DNA of 64,000 bases. It comes from Adenanthera pavonina. Lineage: Eukaryota; Streptophyta; Magnoliopsida; Fabales; Fabaceae. The notes under the pieces were generated by a model. The model had not been told where the DNA came from, made no database searches, and saw only the letters and a program-made list of their open reading frames with translations. Every line of letters begins with the position of its first letter. Position 1 is the stretch's first letter. The stretch is from positions 22,294,001 through 22,358,000 of the forward strand of contig JAIVEN010000002.1 of assembly GCA_026686845.1 (NCBI GenBank), written 5' to 3'. A program made the translations under genes and the position numbers. Below, in pieces: positions 24,163-34,996 of the stretch.

Positions 24163-25324
24163 TAATATTTCATTGAAATTCTAATGATATTTTTTACACA
24201 CCCAAAAAAGTATACCTGTAATAAGGGAGTATATTTATAATAAGATTTAAGTGGTATTCCCATAATCACGTATAATAAGTACTATGATTGATTTTTTACA
24301 TTAAGAAATGTGTTTATAAAAACATACTAAAATTAATTATAAATCATATTATTTACGAGCTGCAAGAAACTTATTACTCAAATTTCATAAGTATTATAAT
24401 ACAAAAAAATTAATTGAAGATAAATATTTGGTGATTAATGAGTCAAAAAAGTGAGGGCTCGTTTGATTTTCAATTTTATAAAATTAAGTTAAGATAAATA
24501 AAGTTGATAAAAATAAAGTTTAAATAAAATAAGTTTATTGTAAGTCGTTATGTTTGAAAATTCTTTTTGTGAAAGTAAGTTTGAGAAAAAATTTATTTAA
24601 ATAATAAAGGTTAAAAATACTTTTAGATGTATAATATAGAGTAAATTTACTTCTCCTTTTCCAAAACCCATGTTTTGTTAAAAAAAAGTAATTTTTTTCC
24701 TCTTTTTCCAAAATTACAATTTAACCCACTTTTCATTTTTCAAAAAGATAGTTTGTGTTTGGTTAAACATATCTTTTTAGAAAATTATGGTTGAAAATGA
24801 TGGTTTCTTTTTTTAAAAAGGAGAACCAAATAGGCACTAAGATCCTTCATTCTACTTCTATATATAGCACAATTTTAACTATTTTATACAAATTAAGAAA
24901 ATTAATTCAAATTAGGATTCTTAATATTTTAAAAAATTATCATAAATTTTTAATATTTTTCTTATTAAATTATAATCCATCATAATTATATCTCCCTTAG
25001 ATACTTTTTCTATCATAAATGTTATGGATAAAATTGGAAAAAAAAGAATTTAATGCATTTTGAATATTGTAAAGTAACTTGTATTTTAAATACAGCAAAA
25101 GCTTTTAGAATATGCTTTATAAATATAAACAAAGTAATTTTTAAAATTATAACTTATAATTACATGACAATTAATATTAATATTATTAATCTAAAATAAA
25201 GAGATTTAAATACAAGGTTGTGGGGAAAAAATAGTAAAAATTATTAAATACGAAAATAAGTAATCATTTCCAGCATGACAATGAAAAGTAATTTTAAAAA
25301 AATTTTAATATTACACTATATTTT
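24163..25324. other. AT-rich intergenic sequence, includes a probable Tourist-like MITE
   Basis: About 24,452-24,838 is bounded by gggctcgtttgattttc and an inverted partner ending aaccaaataggcac, which suggests a Tourist-like MITE of about 390 bp; target duplications are unclear. The rest is AT-rich without a gene. Confidence 0.35.
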
Positions 25325-26040
25325 AATATTTAAACTTGGGCCTCTACCTCCAAAATTTTCAAGAAGTTGTTGCTAGTATTCTAAACTTTTGTTTAGAGCA
25401 ATATTGCTCTTAAAGTGTTAAAATGGGAGTAATGTTTCCCAAAACTAACAGAAGCCATTAATATTTATTATCTCTATTATATGGCGACGACCTGTTAGCC
25501 ATAAAAAGAAAGCTTGCATATAACCGGTTATATTACACGATATAATCGATTTTCAAAGCTGAGGAGTGGCGAAGATGAAATGAAAGAGATTATAACCGAT
25601 TATGGAGCACGATGTAACCTATTATCGAAGAGGAGAAGAACCAATACTAAAAGGAAATAGCTTATAATTGATTATGATGGCCGAGACAAATATTTATATC
25701 AGCAACGACAGAAACTAAGGTTTGAAAGACTGATGTAATATGTTATACAGTTAGAGATAATCAATTGCTTCAAGACAATTTTGTTGTCTTTTCTCTTTTA
25801 CATGCTAATTGTTTATCTAGCACAATGTAATCGTTTGTTAAGGCATGTTATTTGTAAACAATTGATTATATTTAAAGCTACAACCGCTTCTTTCTTTTTT
25901 GTTTTTTTAGTATGCTGATCATTTACATTTGAAGTTACAACCGTTTATGTGCATTCCTTCCTATCACATAATAACCTGTTAGATTGGTACCCTAACCAGT
26001 TATGTCCTTAGCCGTTCCCAATTCCACTAGGTCAAAAGAT
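25325..26040 (-). mobile_element. SIRE-like LTR fragment, inverted relative to the one at 27,046
   Basis: Read on the minus strand, this stretch follows the order of the LTR at 27,046-28,000: ATAACC/GGTTAT-rich body, a gctaacaggtcgtcgccatat phrase, then a run ending in aagagcaatattgctc. It is diverged from its partner. Its inverted position next to an env-like scrap shows rearrangement. Confidence 0.6.
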
Positions 26041-26800
26041 GATAAACATCACTGTTGTAGTGTTTAAAGAACTTGCTGCAATGAAGAAGGAATTCATTTG
26101 ATTACTCAAAGATCTTTGATCTCCTAGTGGCCATAGATGACAAAGTCAATCAAGTAGAGATGACATTAGATGAAATTCAAGGTCAAAAAAAAGATCTGAG
26201 GTTTTATACCTTGCATTACTATGGGAATGAACAAGCTACTACCTTCTTACTTCATCCAGAACTTGCCAAGTCTTTTGCAAAACAAGAACAAGAACCCATA
26301 CCATCATCGCAAGCACCATCCTCACCTTCACCATCTAATGCACCAACACCATCTGAGCCTTCTGTATCTCGAACACCTCCACACTAACAAATGATCCACC
26401 TGCTGAACTCTTGCAACCATTATCCATGATCCCTACCTTTACCTTTGAAGAAATACTCTTTGATAGGACTCCTTCTCTTGTTGTTAGGAAAATGTTTGCT
26501 CTTAATGCTTTCACCCCAAGGCCACACATTCCACTCATTTGCAATCTAAGGAATGCACCTAATCGTCCTAGTCCAGTCCAATTATTGACATTACCATGGT
26601 TGCACTTCTACTTGAACAAGCTGTGACCACAAGTGTTATCATTTCTCCTCCTCCCCGACCAAAGGCTCTCCCAGGAGTGGTTATTGATGATGACAACAAA
26701 AGGGAAGAAGAAGAAAAAGAAAACTGATGAAGTTCAAGGAAAAGGCAAAGGAATTCAGATAGAGCAAGAAGAAACTGACACAAATTCAGATTGAGCTCTT
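26041..26800 (+). pseudogene. Env-like gene fragment of a SIRE-type copia element, degraded
   Basis: Short frames at 26,127-26,387 and 26,411-26,626, plus a third frame to about 26,800, read together as the end of an env-like protein: a coiled-coil-like stretch (VNQVEMTLDEIQGQKKDL), a Pro/Ser-rich stretch (SSQAPSSPSPSNAPTPSEPS) and an acidic/lysine-rich end. Stops and frameshifts separate them. It lies upstream of a polypurine tract and LTR in the same orientation, the usual place of the extra gene in SIRE elements. Assignment rests on composition and position, not on a sequence match. Confidence 0.5.
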
Positions 26801-27045
26801 AACTTATGTGGATGGGAACTTAGTTTTTTAATTTATTAGTTTTTGTTTATGATCAGTTAATTACTTTATGATAGTTTCTTTAATTCTCTATGGTTTGTTA
26901 CTATTACTTGATTTAGTAATTATCATCCTTGTTATGCACAACTTATGCATGGCCTATTTATCTTTGTGCACTTATTTAAGGGGAGCAATCCCTTTAAGTC
27001 TAACATATTACATCTAAGTTTTGTCATCATAAAAAAGAGGGAGAT
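26801..27045 (+). mobile_element. SIRE-like 3' untranslated end and polypurine tract
   Basis: The phrase tgtcatcataaaaaagaggg and gaga (to 27,045) directly precedes TGTTGATATCTC. From 26,968 on it is shared with 1,717 onward. Confidence 0.65.
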
Positions 27046-28005
27046 TGTTGATATCTCTATGTTTTGATGATAACAAAACTAGAGATTATTTATTTTGCAG
27101 GACACATATAACTCATATAAAATCAAGTCCAGTTCTCTTAGGAAGTTCTTTTCGTAGTGTTATATGTAAGTGGTTGAGCTATCTTTAAACAATCTAATTT
27201 GAAATATGCCTAATTGCCTTTTTGAACTTAAATTATAATATTTTGAAAGTTTTTAAGCCTAAAGTAAATTAAAGCTTTCCAGTTATTTTAATCAAGCTTT
27301 CTCGAGTTTATCTTCACATAACCGATTATCTTTACCAATATAACCTCTTACATCAGCTTTTCAATACTTTGTCTTTTCTCTTTAATGATATAAACATTTA
27401 CCTAAGGTAACATAACTGTTTATGATGTAGTGTCTTTCAGTTCTTGTTTCTTTCCTTCATGATAATAGGTTACTAATGCCTCACAATCGGTTATAATTTC
27501 TTTTATTTATGTTTCTGCCTTTTCTATTACTCGACAATCAGTTATACTCTACAATATAATAGGTTATGCTTTTATTCTTTTAATCTTTCCCGTGATAACC
27601 TATTACGCACCCATCACAATCGATTAGCACGGCTTTGTCCTTCAAAATGCTTTAGGCAATCGTTTACTTAATCTTTGATTTGGGGGAGCACAACTTCTTC
27701 TCTTGTAGACCTTCCTTTTCGACTTCTTACACCTTTGTTCCCTTCTCTTGAGCTCCTCAGGTCTCCATTTTCAAAATTTGTTCTCCTTTTCAAAGTACCC
27801 AACCTGTTTTGCTGTAATGTGTGGCATGTGACGTGGTTAATAGGTCATCGCCACATGGTAGAGATAACAGACGTTAATGACTTCTATTAGTTGTAGGTAA
27901 TATTGCTCCAATTTTGACACTTTAAGGGCAACATTGCTTAAGAAAAAGTTTAAAATGCCAACAGCAATTTCGAGAAAACTTTGGGGGCCATAGTTGCACT
28001 TTAAT
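27046..28005 (+). mobile_element. SIRE/Maximus-like copia 3' LTR (duplication copy 2), 3' end uncertain
   Basis: It begins TGTTGATATCTC after a polypurine tract and contains repeated ATAACC/GGTTAT words (27,320-27,620). The right end is uncertain; similarity to the inverted relative at 25.3 kb stops near 28,000. Confidence 0.6.
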
Positions 28006-30779
28006 CCTTTAAACTTTATTGAAATATGTCAAGAAATATTGAATAAATAAAGGTAAAGTTGCACAAAACCTAGTAAGATATGTGGAGAAAGTTGGAAGAA
28101 AACAAAAATGTTATGAAACCAAAGAAAGCATAAACTTAATAGGAGTAGAAAGAATTGTAAAGGGGAGAAATGATCTCCATTTCCTTCTATTGTCTTTATT
28201 CTCTTCCATCTTTTATTGCTTTCCCGTTTTGTATTATTTATAACAAAAAAAGGTTGATAGAGCTTAAGAGCTTGAGAGATTGAAAAAAAAATGATTTATT
28301 AAGATCTAGACTAATTTGAATTGAGTTGGATATGACTCATTCAAGTAGTAAACTCTACCACCATTCCATTAAGTATTTAATACAGCTATATTCTCAAGAT
28401 TTAAACTCAAGACCTCTAGTTAAACTAATATAACCCCTAACTTGTTGAAGCTATCTCGGTACTTGTCTCTACCTTAGTCTCACTAAAACTTACGAGCCCC
28501 ACATTTGTTTCGTATCTATTTAATTCCATTTTTTCTGCTAAGTTTAATTGCCATAAATGATATGAAGTCTGAGGAATAAAATATACTATTTTCAACTTAT
28601 AAATATAAATATGAATAGTGTAAGTTATTAAAAAAAATATATCCATGGTTTGTTTGTGAAAGAGGAAAATGATTTGGGGCAAGGGCAATGATGTCAGATG
28701 AAGAGGAGGAGGAAGGGAGAGGGTAGAAAGAAAATAAAGAAGAATAAGAGGTACTTAAAAGGGAGAGAGATAGAACAAGGAAAGAGAAAATAGAAGAGTT
28801 AAGGAGGAAAGAAGATAATTGAAACTCAACTAAATTCTACTCAATCTTCTCTTCCATTTGAATTACAATGATAAATATTTATAGACTCCATGAAACTTTC
28901 TTGAAAATTGACGGAATCTAATAAGATAAGAAATTATTTAACCTAATAATTTAAATTAAGGAGATTACAAGAATTTCACTTATTTAGAAATTTCTTAAAT
29001 ACTAAATCATTCTAGAACATTTTAACTTAATCTTAGAAAAAAAAGAAATTATAAAAATAGAAAATAAATAAAAAATAATGTAAATCCTATGATGAAATCT
29101 CATTAAATCTAAAAGATATTTTAAATATCCTAATTTTTTTAAAGCAATGATAATCTTATGAGCCACATTCCATCCTGTTTTAAGAATTTTCAATTTTTCT
29201 TCAAATTTAAATGGAATGCCTGCAAAGTGCAAATGTTTTAAGTGGAGAAGGTATCCCTATAATAAAAATATGTGTACTTTGAATTTTCAAAACTATATAT
29301 CTGAAACTGCTGTAGATGTCCCAGACAATGACCCATCAATGCTTTTGGGAAAGAATAAAAATAAAAGTTTCTCAATTTCTAATTCAAGTGATTTAACTGA
29401 TTCTATTCTTATTTTCTCATCAAAATATTTTAAAAATTTATTGAGAAGATCAAAATTTATTGATATTGATTATTATATTTAGGGTTCCATATTTTAACAA
29501 TATTAATCACTTTTAAAATTTAAAATTCTACTCAAGTTTTATTAGACTTATTAGTAAAATTTTAAAATATATTAATGGATTTTTAAAATATCATTAATCA
29601 TATTTTTATAAGATTCAATAATATTTGTTTAAGATTGAGAAATAAATTTTTTAAAATTTAATAACTTTAGTCATTAAAATAGTTAAATCAACGAAATTTT
29701 TTTTAAAATTTTTGTTCCCAGAAGATAGAGTTTTTTTTTTCCGAACAGAATATAGAGTTTTTCTTGCTTCTGTTCTTAGTCTTGCTGCACTAATGGCCCA
29801 AGCCAATAGTTGTTTTGCAGTCCAATAGCAATCAATCCGTTGAATATTTTTCTCAAGTTGAATTTGTACCTTTTTTACCATCGATTTGTATCTTATTCGA
29901 ATCAATATTAATATTAACTAGTTATGATGCACGGCAATTTTAAGAAATATTGGCTCGTGTAAGATTTATCAAAATCAATTTATGTAATTTTTACAAAAAT
30001 AAAAAAAGAACCAACTTATGTAATTTGGAAACACTCTTAATTAGGAGGTTCAAAATAAGATTTATTTTTAATAGTGGTCTTATGTCAAATCATAGATTAT
30101 GATGAGCTAATAATTCAACTAGATGGCTATTCTATCTTATATGATATATTGAATTTTCATTTTTTAACATATGTATGTAGAATTGAGAATGTGTTGCTCT
30201 CCCTTTAGAGGATAATAATGAAGTTATACTATCAAAACACAATGTTAATAACACACTACACCAGAGTTGGGTTTTGCTGGTACCCAATAGTTGGCGATTA
30301 TTTAAAAAAAAATACCAACAATAATAATTCACTAAGTTGGCATAATTACACAAAACTAAATAACAAAAGATATATAAATAAATATGATAAAATGAAATAA
30401 AATAACATTAGAAGTAATCTATACATCATACCTACTATGGAAATATATCATTTAATGATTTGGGAGGCCAGATATTCAAATTGAATTCAAGTACTCCATA
30501 GAATGAAGGTTTTCAATCAAAACCACATTAAGTAATTATTATTAAAAAATAATTATCTACTGAAATTTAAATCTTAAATACTAACTGCTTACCATGACAA
30601 ATCATAACACTCAAGAACTTAATTATGATCCCTATTGTTCTGCAATAAATATTCATTTTTCATATGACAATATTTTACAAATTAATGAACCAATAGAAAA
30701 AACCATCAAACAATGACAGATAAAGACTAATGAAGTAGTAGAGAGTAGGACTTAATTATTAACAATCACAAACTTTCAC
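28006..30779. other. Unrecognised AT-rich spacer inside duplication unit A, copy 2
   Basis: Collinear with 2,746-5,439. It holds a purine-rich stretch (28,660-28,820) and the second copy of the 88-codon frame. No known gene. Confidence 0.45.
29216..29482 (+). CDS. Unrecognised 88-codon frame, duplicated copy 2
   Basis: Same start, stop and length as the frame at 3,928-4,194, with about eleven residue differences. There is no recognisable domain. Excess of replacement differences argues against selection on the protein. Confidence 0.15.
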   Translation: MPAKCKCFKWRRYPYNKNMCTLNFQNYISETAVDVPDNDPSMLLGKNKNKSFSISNSSDLTDSILIFSSKYFKNLLRRSKFIDIDYYI

Positions 30780-31051
30780 CAATCGTATCAAAGGACTTGC
30801 CTAGGAGCAATGTCAAACTTGCTTGTGTGCATCCTAGACAAGTACTTGCCTAGCACTTAATTCCCTTAAGCATACCTAGATTTTCCCATGAGTAGTCTCG
30901 AACCTGTCAGGATGCAGCCCTAAACATGCCCTAAACATCCTTGGACTTGTTTGGGTGCAACCCTAAACTTGTGTGTGAGTATTCGTGGACTTGCTCAAAA
31001 GTATCTTCAAACTTGCTATCGTGTAGCCCTAAATAAACTTGTTGGACATTG
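30780..31051. repeat. Degenerate ACTTGC-type tandem repeats, copy 2, left part
   Basis: Loose repeats of acttgcttgtgtgcatcc type, interrupted at 31,051 by the solo LTR and resumed at 33,706. Confidence 0.6.
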
Positions 31052-33705
31052 TGTAATGACCCTTAAAGTATTGTCCTAGACCTAGCCTTGGGTTGGTGAG
31101 AAGTATATCTTTTGATTTATGCAGTACCGGAGAGACCAAGACGAAGGAAAGATTAAAGGATCAATTTTTTTAAAGAGAAAGAAATAGAGAAGACTCACAT
31201 TGCAACGGGTAATAGTGATAGCATGGCGGGATGCTAGACTTTCAAATTCTAGGCTTAGTTAGTTAAGACTCATGCCGCGACGAACTAATCATGCGCCGCA
31301 ACGCCAGTCTCAGAATGTGAATAAATCAGATCACGAACCAATCGCCAAATGAAGAAGAATTTTGAGAGGATACGGTAGAGCTCCGGTAGAGTTTGCTATT
31401 TTTGATCTTAGGGATCAACTTATGGATTCTAGAAGCTTGATTCTTGATTGGTAAGTAAGATTATATCTTCCCTCTTCCCTTTTCTGTCCGTTTTTGGGAG
31501 AAATTTGTGGGAGTATGTATAGTTTCGATTTGGTTGAGATTTCTATCAATTAAAATGGTTGTAAATGTGTTATTGATATGTTAATTGGTGCTCTTTTGGC
31601 TAGGGTATGAGTTTTGGAGAGACTAGGATTGGTTTAAGTTGAACGCTAGTCTTGAAATGGTTGAGGAAGCATGGGATTCGAAATCTATGAGGTTGTTTAT
31701 GATTTGGATGGGTGTTTAGGACTCCTTGATGAATGTTTGTACTTTAGGAACCATGGGTTTACAATCATTAAGCTTGTTTGTGCTTTTGGAACCATATGTA
31801 TATTGTGTTAATTCAAGATGTTATGGTATTGTAGTGTTCCGGGTTGTGTTTCGAGGTTGTGACAATCTAAGAAGTTGTTTGGGAGAGTTGCATACATTAA
31901 TTTTGCTCCAACGGCCTACCAATTTCCCTATGTATGTGGTGTATGTAACAATCCAAGGTAGTCGGAGTATATTTTTATGTATAACGTAGATTTCTTATTA
32001 TATATATATATATATGTTTGTTCCTTTCATATTATAATATGTCCCAAGGCACAGCTGGTGATAGAAATGGTAACTCATTTCCTTATCCTATATATGTGAT
32101 ATATGAGATTTCGTGTTGAGTTGCATACATTATGATATGTGATTCATTAGGATCCCCACCGTTTGTGATAGCATGATACTATGATGATGATAGTGAAGAG
32201 CATATATGTAGATGTGAGCATGAAACATGATAGCATGAGGGCATCATCACATAGTCGAGCATGTGTACATTGATGGTTATGGGTGATGATGTCATATGAT
32301 ACTACATGGTATATCGATCTACTAGTGGAGCACGCAAGGTCTTGTGTTCAAGTGGTGAGGTTGACATATGTATATTCCTGCCACTAAATTCTCTTCTTAT
32401 GACTAGGAGAGCTAGGTAGCAGTTGATTAGGGGATGCACCTTCCCTAAAGTACTACCAATTCAAGTGGTCCAAGGGAAGAAGAACTATGGCTCAATCATT
32501 AATGTGGCGTTTGGTTGGGTCATACTAATGAACGGAGAGCTTAGTGATGTCCCAGAATCAGTCTTCACCGGTTGTTGGAAGGAAATCACTTATTGGGTCA
32601 TGTTTCTAGCAATATATATTTGGGGGACATTTATATCATTGCATTTGCATAGCATCGCATTTTATGTATCATCATGTATTGTTCTATCATGTGAATTGTT
32701 ATGATTTTCCTCAGTTACTGGGACTCTGTCTCACACCCCTTTGTGGTTAACATTTCAGGTGAAGATTCTAATACTAGCTCGAAGAAGACTAAAGAGTTTT
32801 AGTTCTCTCTCTCTCTCCATTCCACAAGGGCATCTAAGCTCATAGCTAGTAGCTTTTATGTTTTTGGTTGATGTAATATATATTGTGTCAAGTGGTATCT
32901 TATGAGGTTTGGCTTGTAATACTGTATCTTGGGCATTTGGTGTTGTATGAGCTTTATGCATTATGCGAGGTTGAGTAGAAACCCATCAATGTGATGGAAT
33001 TCATGTTGGCCTTGTTGGTATGTATTGTTATGTGCTTGTAGCTCCAGTCTAGGTCAGATTCTGGTTGTGCTGTGTGTACATTGTCATGTCATGTTTGGAA
33101 TTTAAGTTGTAGTTGATGTATGCGTGCTTGTTTGAAAAAGTGGATATTTAACCCATTGGTTGCTGCTAGGGTTTCAGGGGTTTAATTCTATAAGAATGGT
33201 TCCATTAAAATGAAACTACCCTAAACCCAGTCCTTATAGTGTTTGGGACTCAGGTCAGTTGTTGGTTTTAGTGGTGTTATGGTTTAGAACTTGGAAGCCT
33301 AAATGCCAAGTTTTTGTCTAAAACTAACAATTTCAGTTTTAGATGTCTAAAATCTTCATATGGAGATATTTTGAAATGTGGTTAGTATCTTTAGTTAGAC
33401 TGGGTATAGAGTAACCTGTAGAAGCTGGAATCGTGTCAATTGGATGTTGAAGTTAAGTTTTACGCATGTCAGAAGTCCTCCCGGGATATCAGCAATCTAC
33501 TGATGTCATATCAGTTTAGCATGCCATGGTGCTAGTGTCCAGGCCGCGGTGCCACACTCGTTTGTTTCTTTTTCATTTTCATACAAAATGCTCTCACGCT
33601 GCTATGGCATTTAGTAGGCCGCAACACCGTTCCCTATTTTTTCCACTTTGGTGCTGTTTTGTCTTGTTTGGTTTGTTTGTGGGTTTTGGTTTCTATGGTG
33701 TTACT
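31052..33705 (+). mobile_element. Tekay/Del-like gypsy solo LTR with CATTG target duplications
   Basis: 2,654 bp starting TGTAATGACCC and ending GGTGTTACT (expected TTACA, one change). CATTG lies immediately before (31,047-31,051) and after (33,706-33,710). The same ACTTGC-type repeat tract flanks both sides. Internal phrases such as gggactctgtctcacacccc followed by a cag/gtgaag junction (32,720-32,765) resemble LTRs of chromovirus-type gypsy elements of plants. No internal coding region is present, so unequal recombination between two LTRs is the likely origin. The family name is inferred. Confidence 0.75.
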
Positions 33706-33960
33706 CATTGCCTCAAACTTGCTCATCATCATCCCTGACTCCCCCTACTTATTTGGGTACACCTTAGACTTGCTTATCAACAACTTGGACTAACTCATCT
33801 CGATTGTGGAGAACAGGACTTCGACCTAACTAGCCCCAAACTTGACTAAGTATATCAACGGACTTGCTTATGAGCAGCATCGGACTTGCACATAAGTATT
33901 TCAAAACCTGCTTGTAAGCAACCACAAATTTACACGTGAGCCATCTCCAACTACAAATTG
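33706..33960. repeat. ACTTGC-type tandem repeats, right part
   Basis: Continuation of the tract interrupted by the solo LTR: repeated acttgctta-type words up to about 33,960. Confidence 0.6.
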
Positions 33961-34397
33961 AAGAGAATTAATGTTGATTGATTATAATTTACTACAAATT
34001 GAAAATTTATTTTAAAAACATTTTATTACAATTTGACATTATTTTTAAAATTATTAGTTAGTTGCAATGTATAAAGGATTTAAAAAATATTTAATGTGTA
34101 TTTCTAACTACTAATTGATTGCATTGTATTGAAAAAAAATTTAAAAATTATTTTTTACATCTTAAATGCTGAAACTTTTAATTCAGGAATTTTACTTCTT
34201 TAAATTTGAATATTCAATTTTTTACTTTAATAAAAATTAAGAAGAGTTTTGTCAAAAATTTTCTAATCCGGTAAATATTCTAAATTAAATATTAATTAAT
34301 TTTATAATTCAACTCAAATATTGTCACTTCAACTTAATTTATAAATTTTTGATGATTTAATGGCATAATAAATTTTCTCAAAATGATTTTTTAATTA
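33961..34397. other. AT-rich intergenic sequence
   Basis: Nothing recognised. Confidence 0.5.
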
Positions 34398-34668
34398 CTC
34401 CCTCTAATTCATAAAAATGGTCTTTTTAGGGTTTTTTTTTTTGCACAGACTAAGAAAGTTATTAAATGATCTAAAATATTGTCAACTTTAATAGTATTTT
34501 ACTAAAATATTCTCATTTAAATACTCTCTTAAATGATAGTACATTTGATATTAATGTAGGGTAAAACAATAAAACAAGTAGTTAATACTTCATTAAAATT
34601 CTAAAGTGGTAGATATAATAAAAAATCTCAAAAATCCTAAAGAGACAATTTTTATGATCCAGAGAGAG
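34398..34668. mobile_element. Stowaway-like MITE with TA duplications
   Basis: 271 bp; left end CTCCCTCTAATTCATAAAAA and right end, read inward, CTCTCTCTGGATCATAAAAA. TA at 34,396-34,397 and 34,669-34,670. Related AT-rich interiors recur near 23.5 kb and 44.4 kb. Confidence 0.8.
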
Positions 34669-34768
34669 TATTTGAATGGTTTTTTTTTTTGGGCTTGAAA
34701 ATATTTTTTTTAATTATTATAAATTTTCTCTAAATTCAATTTTTTTCAATTATTGGAGCATTCACTTA

Positions 34769-34993
34769 GGCTCCGTTTGATTCAAAGGATTTTGGAAGGA
34801 ATTAAAATTTTTCATCCTATTTTTTTTTAAATTAAATAAAATAAATAAATATTTTCACTCATGTCCCTTCATCTCCTTCCTGTCTAAAGACGGGAGAAAA
34901 AATGCTCCCTTCCCTTATTTGATTTGAGATAAAAAATAGGATAGAAAATTTTTCTTCCCCTCCCCTCCAAAATCTCTTGAACCAAACATAGCC
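34769..34993. mobile_element. Tourist-like MITE with TTA duplications
   Basis: 225 bp. Left end GGCTCCGTTTGATTCAAAGG; right end read inward GGCTATGTTTGGTTCAAGAG. TTA on both sides (34,766-34,768 and 34,994-34,996). This fits the PIF/Harbinger superfamily. Confidence 0.85.
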
Positions 34994-34996
34994 TTA

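Larger units (their letters stand above)
26968..32468. repeat. Segmental duplication unit A, copy 2
   Basis: About 5.5 kb collinear with 1,717-7,141. Unlike copy 1, it continues beyond the right edge into the full solo LTR and, on the left, into more of the SIRE-like element, so this copy is the more complete locus. Confidence 0.85.
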
